Source: Streptomyces sp. RB17 (GTDB lineage Bacteria > Actinomycetota > Actinomycetes > Streptomycetales > Streptomycetaceae). From it: DNA of 64,000 nt. Shown here one piece after another: positions 1 through 8,772 of the stretch (the first letter of the stretch is position 1; every line of letters begins with the position of its first letter). The stretch lies in contig NZ_WEGL01000011.1 in the NCBI RefSeq assembly GCF_009604455.1, forward strand, positions 124,001 to 188,000. Direction: 5' to 3'. The notes beneath the pieces were generated by a model, which saw only the letters and a program-made list of their open reading frames with translations, had not been told where the DNA came from and searched no databases. The translations under genes were made by a program, and so were the position numbers.

Positions 1-2
1 AG

Positions 3-1850
3 ATGCAGTTCACCACCCGACCCACCCTGCAGGGCACTTTCGGCATGGTGTCCTCCACCCACTGGCTGGCCTCCCAGTCGGCGATGGCGGTCCTGGAGGA
101 CGGCGGCAACGCCTTCGACGCCGCCGTGGCCGGCGCGTTCGTGCTGCACGTGGTGGAGCCGCACCTCAACGGGCCGGCCGGCGAGGTGCCGATCCTGCTC
201 GCCCCGGCCGGCGGCGAGGTGCGCGTGCTGTGCGGCCAGGGCGTGGCCCCGGCCGGCGCCACCGTCGCCCACTACCGGGGGCTCGGCCTCGACCTCGTAC
301 CCGGCACCGGGCCGCTCGCGGCCGCCGTGCCCGGTGCCTTCGACGCCTGGCTGCTGCTTCTGCGCGACCATGGCACCAAGTCCCTGGAAGACGTGCTGAA
401 GTACGCCATCGGATACGCCGAGCACGGGCACGCGCCCGTGGAGAAGCTCGGCGCGACCGTGGAGACCGTGCGGGAGCTGTTCGAGACCGAGTGGACCTCG
501 TCCGCGGAGGTGTACCTGCCCGGCGGCCGGGCGCCCCGGCCCGGCGAGCTCTTCCGCAACCCCGCCCTCGCCGCCACCTGGAAGCGGCTGCTGGCCCAGA
601 CCGCGGGTGCGGGCGGCCGGGAGGCCCGGATCGACGCCGCGCGCGAGGTGTGGCGCTGCGGGTTCATCGCCGAGGCCCTGGTACGGCAGTCCCGGCGGCC
701 CACGATGGACACCAGCGGCGCCCGGCACACCGGCACGCTCACCGAGGCCGACCTCGCCGGCTGGTCGGCAACCTACGAGACCCCGGTGACCTACGACTGG
801 AACGGCTGGACCGTGTGCAAGGCCGGCCCCTGGAGCCAGGGCCCCGCCCTCCTCCAGCAACTCGCCCTGCTCCCGCCCGAGCTGCCCGCCTACGGCTCCG
901 CCGACTACGTCCACCTGCTGATCGAGGGCTGCAAGCTCGCCATGGCCGATCGCGAGGCCTGGTACGGCGACGCCGCCGAAGTGCCCGTCGCCGAGCTGCT
1001 GTCGGACGAGTACAACGCCGGGCGACGGGCCCTGGTCGGGGCCAAGGCCTCCTGGGAGCTGCGGCCCGGCAGCCCCGGTGGACGCACCCCGCGGCTGCCT
1101 GCGCAGGCGTACGCGCGCGTGGACAGCGGCGACCACCGCGGCTTCGACCCGATGGGCGCCGGTGAGCCGACGGTCGCGGAGATCCCCGGTGAGCCGTCGG
1201 TCGCCGGGCGCTCCGGCGACCCGCGGGTGGCCGCCGACGGTACGACCCGCGGCGACACCTGCCACCTGGACGTCGTCGACCGCTGGGGCAACATGATCGC
1301 CGCCACGCCCAGCGGCGGCTGGCTGCAGTCCAACCCGGTCGTGCCCGAACTGGGCTTCCCGCTCGGCACCCGCCTGCAGATGACCTGGTTGGAGGAGGGA
1401 CTGCCGAACTCCCTCACCCCGGGCCGCCGCCCGCGCACCACCCTCACCCCGTCCCTCGCACTGCGGGGCGGCGTGCCCGTCCTGGCGTTCGGCACGCCCG
1501 GCGGCGACCAGCAGGACCAGTGGCAGCTGCACTTCTTCCTCGCCGTCGCCCTGCGTGCCCCGGTCCGCGGCGGCCTCGACCTCCAGGGTGCGATCGACGC
1601 CCCGAACTGGCACAACGACAGCTTCCCCAGCTCCTTCTACCCGCGCGGCCGCCGCCCCGGCAGCGTGACCGTGGAGGCCCGCACGGACCCCGAGGTGGTC
1701 GAGGAACTGCGGCGGCGCGGCCATGACGTCACCGTCGGCCCCGCCTGGTCCGAGGGGCGCCTGTGCGCGGTAGCCCAGGACCCGGAGACCGGCGTGCTGT
1801 CGGCGGCGGCGAACCCGCGCGGGACGCAGGGGTACGCGGTGGGCCGCTGA
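3..1850 (+). CDS. gamma-glutamyltransferase family protein
   Basis: This 615-residue protein belongs to the gamma-glutamyltranspeptidase (Ntn-hydrolase) family, which cleaves or transfers gamma-glutamyl groups, classically from glutathione. The N-terminal block (residues 14-45, with SSTHWLAS and GGNAFDAAVA) and the segment GDTCHLDVVDRWGNM near 417-431 are the family hallmarks. Thr419 sits where the autoprocessing nucleophile is expected. A later GTPGGDQQDQWQ stretch also fits. There is no obvious signal peptide, so it is probably cytoplasmic, like many actinobacterial paralogues. A short acidic repeat-like insert (GEPTV/GEPSV/GDPRV, about residues 387-410) lies just before the cleavage site. 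The start is two bases inside the window, so its ribosome binding site is not visible. The substrate is not determined. Confidence 0.85.
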   Translation: MQFTTRPTLQGTFGMVSSTHWLASQSAMAVLEDGGNAFDAAVAGAFVLHVVEPHLNGPAGEVPILLAPAGGEVRVLCGQGVAPAGATVAHYRGLGLDLVPGTGPLAAAVPGAFDAWLLLLRDHGTKSLEDVLKYAIGYAEHGHAPVEKLGATVETVRELFETEWTSSAEVYLPGGRAPRPGELFRNPALAATWKRLLAQTAGAGGREARIDAAREVWRCGFIAEALVRQSRRPTMDTSGARHTGTLTEADLAGWSATYETPVTYDWNGWTVCKAGPWSQGPALLQQLALLPPELPAYGSADYVHLLIEGCKLAMADREAWYGDAAEVPVAELLSDEYNAGRRALVGAKASWELRPGSPGGRTPRLPAQAYARVDSGDHRGFDPMGAGEPTVAEIPGEPSVAGRSGDPRVAADGTTRGDTCHLDVVDRWGNMIAATPSGGWLQSNPVVPELGFPLGTRLQMTWLEEGLPNSLTPGRRPRTTLTPSLALRGGVPVLAFGTPGGDQQDQWQLHFFLAVALRAPVRGGLDLQGAIDAPNWHNDSFPSSFYPRGRRPGSVTVEARTDPEVVEELRRRGHDVTVGPAWSEGRLCAVAQDPETGVLSAAANPRGTQGYAVGR

Positions 1851-1941
1851 CCGATCAAGGGGCACCCGCTGTTCATCCCGATTCCACCCGCTGTGCACCG
1901 CGCGGGCGGGGATTGTCAGAGGGACGTGCTCTCATGGAGGC

Positions 1942-2790
1942 ATGATCGACGCAATGACGGAAACCATCGACGAGTTTCTCACCCGCTGCTCGGCCGACGT
2001 GGAGGAGGCGGTCCGCAAGGCCGCCGCGGCCGAGATCCTGCCCCGCTTCCGCCGCCTCGCCGCGCACGAGGTGGACCAGAAGAGCGGCCCCCACGACCTG
2101 GTGACGGACGCCGACCGGCTCGCCGAGCTGCGCCTCACCGAGGATCTGGGCGCCCTGCTGCCCGGCTCGGTCGTCGTCGGCGAGGAGGCGGTGCACGCCG
2201 ACCCGGCGACCTACGCGGCGCTCCAGGGCGACGCACCGGTCTGGATCGTCGACCCGGTCGACGGCACCCGCCAGTTCGTGCACGGCGACGACGGGTTCTG
2301 CACCCTGGTCGCCCTCGCCCACCGGGGCGTCGTCCTCGCCTCCTGGACCTACGCCGCGGCGCGCGACCAGCTCGCCACCGCGGTCCGCGGTCAGGGCGCC
2401 TTCCTCGACGGCGAGCGGCTGTTCGCGGGCTCGCCCGTGCCCGGCCGGGACCTCGTCGTCGCCACGTCCCACCCGGACTACACCACCGACGAGCAGAAGC
2501 GCGCCCTGCGCCCCCTGTGGACCGACGGCCTCGCCCCCCGCCCCTGCGGTTCGGCGGGTCTGGAGTATCTCGCCGTGGCCCGGGGCGAGTTGGACGCCGT
2601 CGGGTTCTCCTGGGAGGCGGCCTGGGACCACGCGGCCGGCCTGCTCCTGGTCGAGGAGGCGGGCGGCACGCATCTCACCCGCGACGGCGAGCCCTTCCGC
2701 GTGACCGGCGGCAACGCCCTGCCCTTCACCGCGGCCCGGGACACCACGACCGCCCGCCGGGTCATAGGGCTGCTGCGTACGGCGGCCTGA
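1942..2790 (+). CDS. inositol monophosphatase family phosphatase
   Basis: The 282-residue product is a Mg2+-dependent phosphatase of the inositol monophosphatase/HisN/CysQ fold. The metal-binding motifs are present in order: GEEA at residues 80-83, DPVDGT at 104-109, and a C-terminal WDHAAG motif near 226-231. Candidate substrates are inositol phosphate, histidinol phosphate or 3'-phosphoadenosine nucleotides, and the sequence does not decide among them. GGAGG at 1936-1940 is only one base from this ATG. The in-frame ATG at 1954 sits 13 bases away, so the true start is ambiguous. The gene follows the transpeptidase gene in the same direction by 91 bases. Confidence 0.82.
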   Translation: MIDAMTETIDEFLTRCSADVEEAVRKAAAAEILPRFRRLAAHEVDQKSGPHDLVTDADRLAELRLTEDLGALLPGSVVVGEEAVHADPATYAALQGDAPVWIVDPVDGTRQFVHGDDGFCTLVALAHRGVVLASWTYAAARDQLATAVRGQGAFLDGERLFAGSPVPGRDLVVATSHPDYTTDEQKRALRPLWTDGLAPRPCGSAGLEYLAVARGELDAVGFSWEAAWDHAAGLLLVEEAGGTHLTRDGEPFRVTGGNALPFTAARDTTTARRVIGLLRTAA

Positions 2791-3209
2791 GGCCCACGGG
2801 GGGCGTGTCCGGTTCGGCGGAGGCCACGGCGGCTCCGCGCGTGCGGTGACCGCCATTCCCAGTGCGGGGGTGTGTCCGGCATGCGGCTCCGCCGCGTGGG
2901 CGCGCCCAGCCGGAGCGGACCCGGACCGGGCAACGGTCCGCGCTCCGACGGCGCATCGGCCCGGCACCCGTCCCACCCGACGGCGGCCCTGACAGTGCCC
3001 GAGCGGCGGCAGCCATCGGTCCGCACGGCCGCCGGTCACCTGGCCCCGGCCCCCAGCCACCCCGTCCCCGTCCCCGTCCCCGGCGGCGACTCACGCCCAC
3101 CCGGCGCCGCCCCCGGTCACCCGGTGCCAGGCCACCCGGCCCGAGGGGATGTCAGTCGTCCGGCATATCCTGACCCGGAGTGGCCATCGGCTGACGAAGG
3201 GGTCCGAAG
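2791..3209. other. intergenic region without recognised gene
   Basis: This is 419 bases of very GC-rich sequence between the phosphatase and the FAD oxidoreductase. It contains a short run of CCGTCC-like units near 3060-3080 and no convincing coding or RNA signal. GAAGGGG at 3196-3202 and GAAGG at 3206-3210 are the likely ribosome binding sites of the following gene. Confidence 0.6.
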
Positions 3210-4628
3210 GTGCCGTCGATGCTCGATGCGGTCGTGGTGGGTGCGGGGCCGAACGGACTGACGGCTGCCGTGGAGCTGGCCCGCCGCGGCTTCTCCGTCG
3301 CGCTGTTCGAGGCGAGGTCCACCGTGGGCGGCGGCGCCCGCACCGAGGAGCTGACCCTGCCCGGCTTCCGGCACGACCCGTGCTCGGCCGCCCACCCCCT
3401 CGGCGTCAACTCACCGGCGTTCCGCGCCCTGCCCCTCGACCGCTACGGCCTCCAGTGGCTGCACTCCGAGCTGCCGATGGCGCACCCCTTCCCCGACGGC
3501 ACCGCCGCCGTGTTGTCCCGCTCGGTCGCCGAGACGGCCGCCTCCTTCGGACCCCGGGACGCGGGCGCGTACCGCAGGCTGGTCGAGCCGTTCCTCCCGC
3601 ACTGGGACACCCTGGTGAGGGACTTCATGTCCCTGCCGCTGACCGCGCTGCCGCGCGACCCCGTCACCCTGGCCCGCTTCGGCCTGGCCGGGCTGCCGCC
3701 GGCCACCTGGCTGCTGCGACGCTTCAAGGACGAGCGGGCCAAGGCCCTCTTCGCCGGCCTGGTCGGCCATGTGATCGCGCCGCTCGGCGGCCTGGCCACC
3801 GGCGCCGTCGGACTGGTCTTCGCCCTGGCCGCCCACGCCCGCGGCTGGCCGGTGCCCCGCGGCGGCTCCCAGGCCATCTCCGACGCCCTCGCCGCGTACC
3901 TCGAAGACCTCGGCGGCGCCGTGCACACCGACTACGAGGTCAAGCGCCTGGACGACCTGCCCCCCGCGCGGGCGTACGTCTTCGACACCTCGCCCACCGC
4001 GCTGGCCCGCATCGCCGGCTTCGGCGACACGTATGCGCACTACCGCTACGGCCCGAGCGTCTTCAAGATCGACTACGCGCTGGACGGCCCCGTGCCCTGG
4101 ACCGCGCCCGAGGCCCGCGCCGCCACGACCGTGCAGATCGGCGCCAGCAAGGACGAGATCTCCACCGCCCTGCGCGCCGCCTCCCGCGAGGGCCGGGCCC
4201 CCGCCCGGCCGTTCCTGATCACCGTGCAGCCCAGCATCGTCGACCCCACTCGCGCCCCCGAGGGCAAGCAGGTCTTCTGGGCTTACGGCCATGTCCCGAA
4301 CGGCTGGTCCGGCGACCTCACCGACGCCATGGAGCGCCAACTCGAGCGCTTCGCCCCCGGGTTCCGCGACCGCGTGCTCGCCCGCGCCGTCGCCGGCCCC
4401 GCCGAGCTGGCCGCCCACAACGCCAACTACGTCGGCGGCGACATCGCGTGCGGCGCGGCGTCCGGACTCCAGCTGCTGCTGCGCCCCAGACTGTCCCTGT
4501 TCCCGTACCACACCCCCCATCCGGCCGTCTTCATCTGCTCCTCGGCCACCCCGCCGGGACCCGGCGTGCACGGCATGTCGGGGCACAACGCGGCCAAGGC
4601 CGTATGGCGAAGACTGAGGCAGAGATGA
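3210..4628 (+). CDS. FAD-dependent phytoene desaturase-like oxidoreductase
   Basis: The 472-residue protein has an N-terminal dinucleotide-binding motif (VVVGAGPNGLTAA, residues 8-20), an acidic residue ending the second strand, and a GGGARTEE segment that binds FAD. This is the layout of the phytoene dehydrogenase/amine-oxidase-like family (COG1233, PYROXD2-like). No carotenoid genes are nearby, so a carotenoid role is not supported. Either the GTG at 3210 (GAAGGGG eight bases upstream) or the ATG at 3219 (GAAGG eight bases upstream) could be the start. Its TGA overlaps the ATG of the macrodomain gene by four bases, implying translational coupling. Confidence 0.82.
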   Translation: MPSMLDAVVVGAGPNGLTAAVELARRGFSVALFEARSTVGGGARTEELTLPGFRHDPCSAAHPLGVNSPAFRALPLDRYGLQWLHSELPMAHPFPDGTAAVLSRSVAETAASFGPRDAGAYRRLVEPFLPHWDTLVRDFMSLPLTALPRDPVTLARFGLAGLPPATWLLRRFKDERAKALFAGLVGHVIAPLGGLATGAVGLVFALAAHARGWPVPRGGSQAISDALAAYLEDLGGAVHTDYEVKRLDDLPPARAYVFDTSPTALARIAGFGDTYAHYRYGPSVFKIDYALDGPVPWTAPEARAATTVQIGASKDEISTALRAASREGRAPARPFLITVQPSIVDPTRAPEGKQVFWAYGHVPNGWSGDLTDAMERQLERFAPGFRDRVLARAVAGPAELAAHNANYVGGDIACGAASGLQLLLRPRLSLFPYHTPHPAVFICSSATPPGPGVHGMSGHNAAKAVWRRLRQR

Positions 4629-5134
4629 CCACCATCACCCTCGTCCAGGGCGACATCACCCGGCAGAGCGCCGACGCGATCGTCAACGCGGCCAACTCCT
4701 CGCTCCTCGGCGGTGGCGGGGTCGACGGCGCGATCCACCGGCGCGGCGGACCCGCGATCCTTCAGGAGTGCCGCGCCCTGCGCGCCTCCCGCTACGGCAA
4801 GGGCCTGCCCACCGGCCAGGCGGTCGCCACGACGGCGGGCGAACTCGACGCCCGCTGGGTCATCCATACGGTGGGCCCGGTGTATCAGGTTTCGGGCAGT
4901 GATCCTTCGCTGCTCGCCTCCTGCTACCGGGAATCGCTCCGGGTGGCCGACGAGCTGGGTGCCCGGACGGTCGCGTTCCCGGCGATCTCCACCGGCGTCT
5001 ACCGGTGGCCGATGGACGACGCGGCGCGTATCGCGGTGGAGACGGTCCGGAACACACCGACCGCCGTCGAAGAGGTGCGGTTCGTCCTCTTCGACGACCG
5101 GGCGTACGAGGCGTTCGCCCGGCAAGTCGGCTGA
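4625..5134 (+). CDS. macrodomain protein, O-acetyl-ADP-ribose deacetylase type
   Basis: The 169-residue protein is a single macrodomain of the MacroD/YmdB class, which hydrolyses O-acetyl-ADP-ribose or removes mono-ADP-ribose. Diagnostic motifs are GDIT (9-12), VNAANSSL (20-27), a GGGGVDGAIH loop (29-38) and AFPAISTGVYRWP near 119-131. Length is normal for a stand-alone macrodomain. The start was chosen because ATG 4625-4627 overlaps the upstream TGA (ATGA), although the frame stays open far upstream. A sirtuin that would make O-acetyl-ADP-ribose lies at 19442-20179. Confidence 0.92.
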   Translation: MTTITLVQGDITRQSADAIVNAANSSLLGGGGVDGAIHRRGGPAILQECRALRASRYGKGLPTGQAVATTAGELDARWVIHTVGPVYQVSGSDPSLLASCYRESLRVADELGARTVAFPAISTGVYRWPMDDAARIAVETVRNTPTAVEEVRFVLFDDRAYEAFARQVG

Positions 5135-5272
5135 CGCGGCGACCGACGGAGAACCGGCACGGGTGCCGTCGGGGAGATGCGAGGCAGGGAGTTTCGGGGC
5201 ACCTTAGGGAACGAGGGGGGCGGGGCCGCTCTGGTCCGAAGTCATGCGAGCACCTCCCTAGCCGAAGGAAAC

Positions 5273-6274
5273 ATGATGGCCGTAGCCACAGACATGCTCG
5301 TTCCCGCGCTGCGCGAGGTCCGTGAGGCCCAAGCCGCGCTCGCCGACCGATTCAAAGCCGACCTCGCCGTCACACCCCCCGGGGAGTACCGGGAGCTCCT
5401 GGAGCGCCGTGTCGGCGACGCCCGGGGGCACGTGTACGCCCTTGACGAGCGTCTGACCGCACTGAAACCGCGCCGGCTGGTGCAGGACGTGCTCGGCAAC
5501 GCCTGGGACATCACGCGGCATGCGGTCCGGCTGCCGCTGGACGCGGCGATGGTCGCACCGGGCGCGCTGCTGCGCAGCCAGCAGGGCAGGGCGACGGAGC
5601 AGCGGCTGCTGAGGAACGTCGAGGAGGAGTACGCGGCCACCGCCTTCGCCGTGGCCATCTGCCGGGCCGCCGAGCGTATCGCCCAGGAGGCCGAGGACGT
5701 CTCCACCGCGGACCTGCTCGGCGCCGTCCGCCGCGACGGCGAAGAGATGCTGGAAGAACTCGCGGGCTGTCTCGAAGAGCAGGCCGAGGCCGTGGTGATG
5801 GCCGCCGAGGCGGAGGTGACGGTCACCGACGCCCTGAGCGGCGGCGGTGCCACCCAGGCGGTCCGGGACTGGAGCGCCTGGCTGCGGGAGACCGCCGAGC
5901 GGATGCCCGGCGTGGACCGGCTCCAGGGCGCGCCGGAGGGGGCTCTCATCACGGAGGACGAGCTGCCGATCCCGGAGTACCGCAGGCTCGGCACCAAGAT
6001 GATCCTCGACCGGCTCCCGCAGCTGGCGCAGACCGATCTCGCCATGGTCGGCGCGTACGAGCGTTCCCACGCGGCCCGACCCGCCGTGCTGAACAGGATC
6101 GCGGACCTGCTCGGGCCCGAGCCCTGGCCCGGCTACGACAGCATGAACGCGGGCGACATCCGCAAGCGGCTCGCCGACGCCGGAGAGGGCCTCACCCGGC
6201 GGGTGCTGGACTACGAGCGCCGCCATCAGGCACGCTCCACCATCCTCGCGGCGGCCGAACGGGTCCACGCCTGA
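5273..6274 (+). CDS. conserved hypothetical helical protein
   Basis: I do not recognise a named family. The product is about 333 residues, almost entirely predictable as alpha helix, with no transmembrane segment or signal peptide. An N-terminal half runs VREAQAALADRFKADLAV to a region rich in Glu/Ala (residues about 125-200). A shorter C-terminal domain begins near VRDWSAWLRETAE. The N-terminal half is ferritin- or bundle-like in composition, but no metal motif was convincing. The start is ATG 5273 or 5276, with GAAGGAA at 5264-5270 just upstream. The gene is monocistronic by position. Confidence 0.7.
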   Translation: MMAVATDMLVPALREVREAQAALADRFKADLAVTPPGEYRELLERRVGDARGHVYALDERLTALKPRRLVQDVLGNAWDITRHAVRLPLDAAMVAPGALLRSQQGRATEQRLLRNVEEEYAATAFAVAICRAAERIAQEAEDVSTADLLGAVRRDGEEMLEELAGCLEEQAEAVVMAAEAEVTVTDALSGGGATQAVRDWSAWLRETAERMPGVDRLQGAPEGALITEDELPIPEYRRLGTKMILDRLPQLAQTDLAMVGAYERSHAARPAVLNRIADLLGPEPWPGYDSMNAGDIRKRLADAGEGLTRRVLDYERRHQARSTILAAAERVHA

Positions 6275-6398
6275 ACCGGCCGCCCGGTCCACCGGATGGC
6301 CCAACCGGACACCCGGCCCTTGCGGTCCCCGCGCTCCTTGTCGGTCCCTGTCGGCGCCTGAAGGTCCTGTCGGTCGGGAACGCCGTCGGACCCTCGGG

Positions 6399-7289
6399 TC
6401 ACGCGCCGGGCCGCAGGTGCTCGGGGTGCCGGTGCTGGTAGGTCCACAGCTCGTCGACCAGGGTGAAGCCGAAGGAGCGGAACAGCCGGTAGGCGGCCTG
6501 CTCCTCACAAGGGGAGGCCTGGGCGCCGTCGAGGACGAGGGCGACCTCGGTGGCGCCCTGCTCGGCCAGCAGGGACAGGGCCTGGTCGAGCAGCGCGCGG
6601 CCCAGGCCACGGCACCGGCAGGTGGGCGTGGTCTCGATCCAGTACAGCGTCCCGGTGCGGTCGGGTCCCACACTGACCACGGCTTCGGCGACCGGTTCGG
6701 CGTCCTCACGGATCATCAGCCGGTGACCGGGCGGGAATTCGGAGGGGAAGACGTCGGCGACCAGTTTGGCCGGCGGGGGCTCGGTGGAGAGCGCACGGTG
6801 CAGGTAGCAGCCTTGGCGGCGGCCGGTGAAGCCGGTCTGCAGCAGTGCGTCGTGGGTGGCGGCGCGCCGGGAGCGGGGCAGGCCGCCCGGCCCCAGCAGA
6901 CTGGGCGGGCCGCCGACGAATGCCTCGATCCGCGGGCAGCCGGCGAGGGCACCGAGAGCGTGGCCGATCAGGGCGCGCAGGGTGGGGGGATCCTCGTACG
7001 CGTGGACCCAGCAGAGATGACCGGTGTGCACATCGGCCCAGGACAGGTACGCGATGGTCCCGCGCGGGCGGTCCTCGGTATCGGCCAGGACGCTGATCCG
7101 CCGCCGAGCCGGAACGGCCCGGCCGACCAGCGGAGCGAGGCCGTACCAGGCCGCGGCCAGCCTCTCCCAGACGCAGTGCGGCTGCCCCGGAAGGCGGTCG
7201 GCATCGATGAGGTCACACACCCCTGGTTCGTCCTCGGGGCGAAAGGGGCGTACTGTCGTCCCGCTCTCGGGGCTGGGCGAGGAGGTCAT
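6399..7289 (-). CDS. GNAT family N-acetyltransferase (two-domain)
   Basis: The protein has 296 residues, about twice a single GNAT domain. The C-terminal half carries the acetyl-CoA-binding signature (IETTPTCRCRGLGRALLDQAL) and the typical FRSFGFTLVDELWTY end. The N-terminal half (VRPFRPEDEPGVCDLIDADR onward) resembles a degenerate GNAT domain. Substrate unknown. ATG 7289 has no clear ribosome binding site. A GTG five codons upstream (7304) is preceded by AGGAA and could be the real start. It is transcribed in the same direction as the hydrolase ending at 7376. Confidence 0.8.
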   Translation of the reverse strand: MTSSPSPESGTTVRPFRPEDEPGVCDLIDADRLPGQPHCVWERLAAAWYGLAPLVGRAVPARRRISVLADTEDRPRGTIAYLSWADVHTGHLCWVHAYEDPPTLRALIGHALGALAGCPRIEAFVGGPPSLLGPGGLPRSRRAATHDALLQTGFTGRRQGCYLHRALSTEPPPAKLVADVFPSEFPPGHRLMIREDAEPVAEAVVSVGPDRTGTLYWIETTPTCRCRGLGRALLDQALSLLAEQGATEVALVLDGAQASPCEEQAAYRLFRSFGFTLVDELWTYQHRHPEHLRPGA

Positions 7290-7375
7290 GCTGTCCGTCC
7301 GCACACGTACCGGCGTTCCTGGTCGGCTGCTTCTCAGCGTCCCCCGTTTCAGCGTCCTCCGTTTCGGGCCCCCTG

Positions 7376-8233
7376 TCACGGGGAAGGCCGGCCGCGCTTC
7401 GGGAGCTGCCCGTTTCGCCGCCGGGTGTCGTGATGCGGCAGGTGCGGGGCGGACGTGGCCTGCTGAGCCGCGGTCAGCAGCGAGCGGACCTGGTCGATGA
7501 CCGGCCGGTGCAGGGGGAGCGTCAGGTGGCCGACGCCGGGCACGAGCACATTGCGGGCCGTGAGGTCGGGATGGTCGATACGGCCCCTGGAGGCCGGGAC
7601 GACGACCTCGTCGAGATCGCTGTAGAAGGCCACGAACCGGGTACGGCATCCGGCGGCCGGCTCGGCGAGCTCGGCCAGCAGCGGGCTTCCCGGCCGTAGC
7701 TGGCGCATGAGGGGGTGGGGCGGTGCCAGCAGGGCTGCCGCCGTGCCGCCGTGCGGCGTCGCCAGCGTGATCACCAGCGGCACATGTGTGTCCCCGCCGA
7801 GCACCTGAGTGTAGTAGCGGGCGATCAGCCCGCCGAGGCTGTACCCGATCACGACCACGCCCCGCCCGGCGCCCAGTTCGCGCGCCACCTCCACCTGCTC
7901 GCCCAGGACCTGGGCCGCCGCGCGGATGTCCGGGCCGAACGCGTGGTAGCTCACCGTGATGAAGGGCCCCGCACCGAGGCCGTCGAGTCCCTGCCGCAGC
8001 GGTGCGACGATCGACTCCCCGTCGCCCAGCCCGTGCACCAACAGCACCGGGAGGTCGCCCTCCGCGGGCGGCGGATCGTCCTCGCCCGTGTCCAGCCCGG
8101 GCGCGGTACGACCGAAGTGCCCGGCAAGCTGTCCGAGGCCTCCCGCGGCCATGTCGAGCGGGAGCCGCACGAGCCGCCCTGCGGCCCTGCTCGCCTCGAC
8201 ACCCACGCCGCGCACCGGTGACATGCCCGGCAC
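7376..8233 (-). CDS. alpha/beta hydrolase, lipase/esterase type
   Basis: The 285-residue protein shows the lipase-like order: an LLVHGLGDGES oxyanion region near 65-75, the nucleophile elbow GYSLGG (130-135, Ser132), an ATPHGGTAAA segment near 158-167, an Asp near 207-208 and His236 in GVGHLTLP. The ATPHGG element is common to triacylglycerol lipases and phospholipid-acting esterases. There is no secretion signal. The start is GTG 8231-8233 or ATG 8224. A possible promoter lies at 8282-8311. Natural substrate unknown. Confidence 0.82.
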   Translation of the reverse strand: MPGMSPVRGVGVEASRAAGRLVRLPLDMAAGGLGQLAGHFGRTAPGLDTGEDDPPPAEGDLPVLLVHGLGDGESIVAPLRQGLDGLGAGPFITVSYHAFGPDIRAAAQVLGEQVEVARELGAGRGVVVIGYSLGGLIARYYTQVLGGDTHVPLVITLATPHGGTAAALLAPPHPLMRQLRPGSPLLAELAEPAAGCRTRFVAFYSDLDEVVVPASRGRIDHPDLTARNVLVPGVGHLTLPLHRPVIDQVRSLLTAAQQATSAPHLPHHDTRRRNGQLPKRGRPSP

Positions 8234-8772
8234 CGACAGATGGGGTCCAAAAGGAATACCCGTGGCCGTTCACCTTCCCCGGATATGCCCCCACTTGCCC
8301 TCTGTGGACAACATTGTGCGCGCTGATGCAATTCCTGTACCACCGCAGCGGTGCCTCCATGTCACACCGGTCGCTCCGGTTCGCCGTCCTCCCGCCGCGT
8401 CAGTGCTGGTAGAGGCCCCACGAGCGTGCTGTCGGCCAATTCGCGCCTTTGCGCGGCTGCGCGGTTGCGCGGACGCGTGGGTCGCCCTTTCCCCGGCACC
8501 ACGAACGGCCGGCCGCGCCCGGGCCCCTACCCGGCCGGCGAACTCCTCGTGGCGTATGTCCCGCCGGTTCCCGCCCGGATCCGCGGGACTCCCCTGCTCA
8601 GGCGGGTGACCAGGGCGTCTTCCGGCGTGCGTCGCGATCGGCAGCCGGTTCGTCGCCAAGCACCCCGGGAGCGGACCGAGCGGCTCGTGGGCCTCTGCAA
8701 TGGACAGCCGGGGTGTTTGCGGCCGGCCGCGGCGGCTTGCCGTCCGCGGGGCGGCGGACGCAGGCTGGAAGG
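8234..8772. other. divergent intergenic region, no gene recognised
   Basis: These 539 bases separate the hydrolase from the aconitase-family gene. The first 110 bases are AT-richer and probably promoter. Around 8450-8475 the sequence repeats GCGCGG-type units. Frames are open through it, but codon composition and content look random, and I see no homologous segment. Confidence 0.5.
8282..8311 (-). promoter_or_regulatory. possible promoter of the hydrolase gene
   Basis: On the minus strand TTGTCC (8306-8311) and CATATC (8282-8287) are separated by 18 bases, a vegetative-type arrangement. This would give a leader of about 40 bases before the hydrolase start. It sits in a locally AT-richer patch. 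The match is modest and found by eye. Confidence 0.35.

Noticed and set aside
5135..5200. Stem-loop after the macrodomain gene
   Set aside because: Two competing short stems can be drawn; neither is long or followed by T residues, so no terminator is claimed.
8351..8772. Possible small gene upstream of the aconitase family gene
   Set aside because: No ribosome binding site, no coherent protein features; composition looks like untranslated GC-rich sequence.
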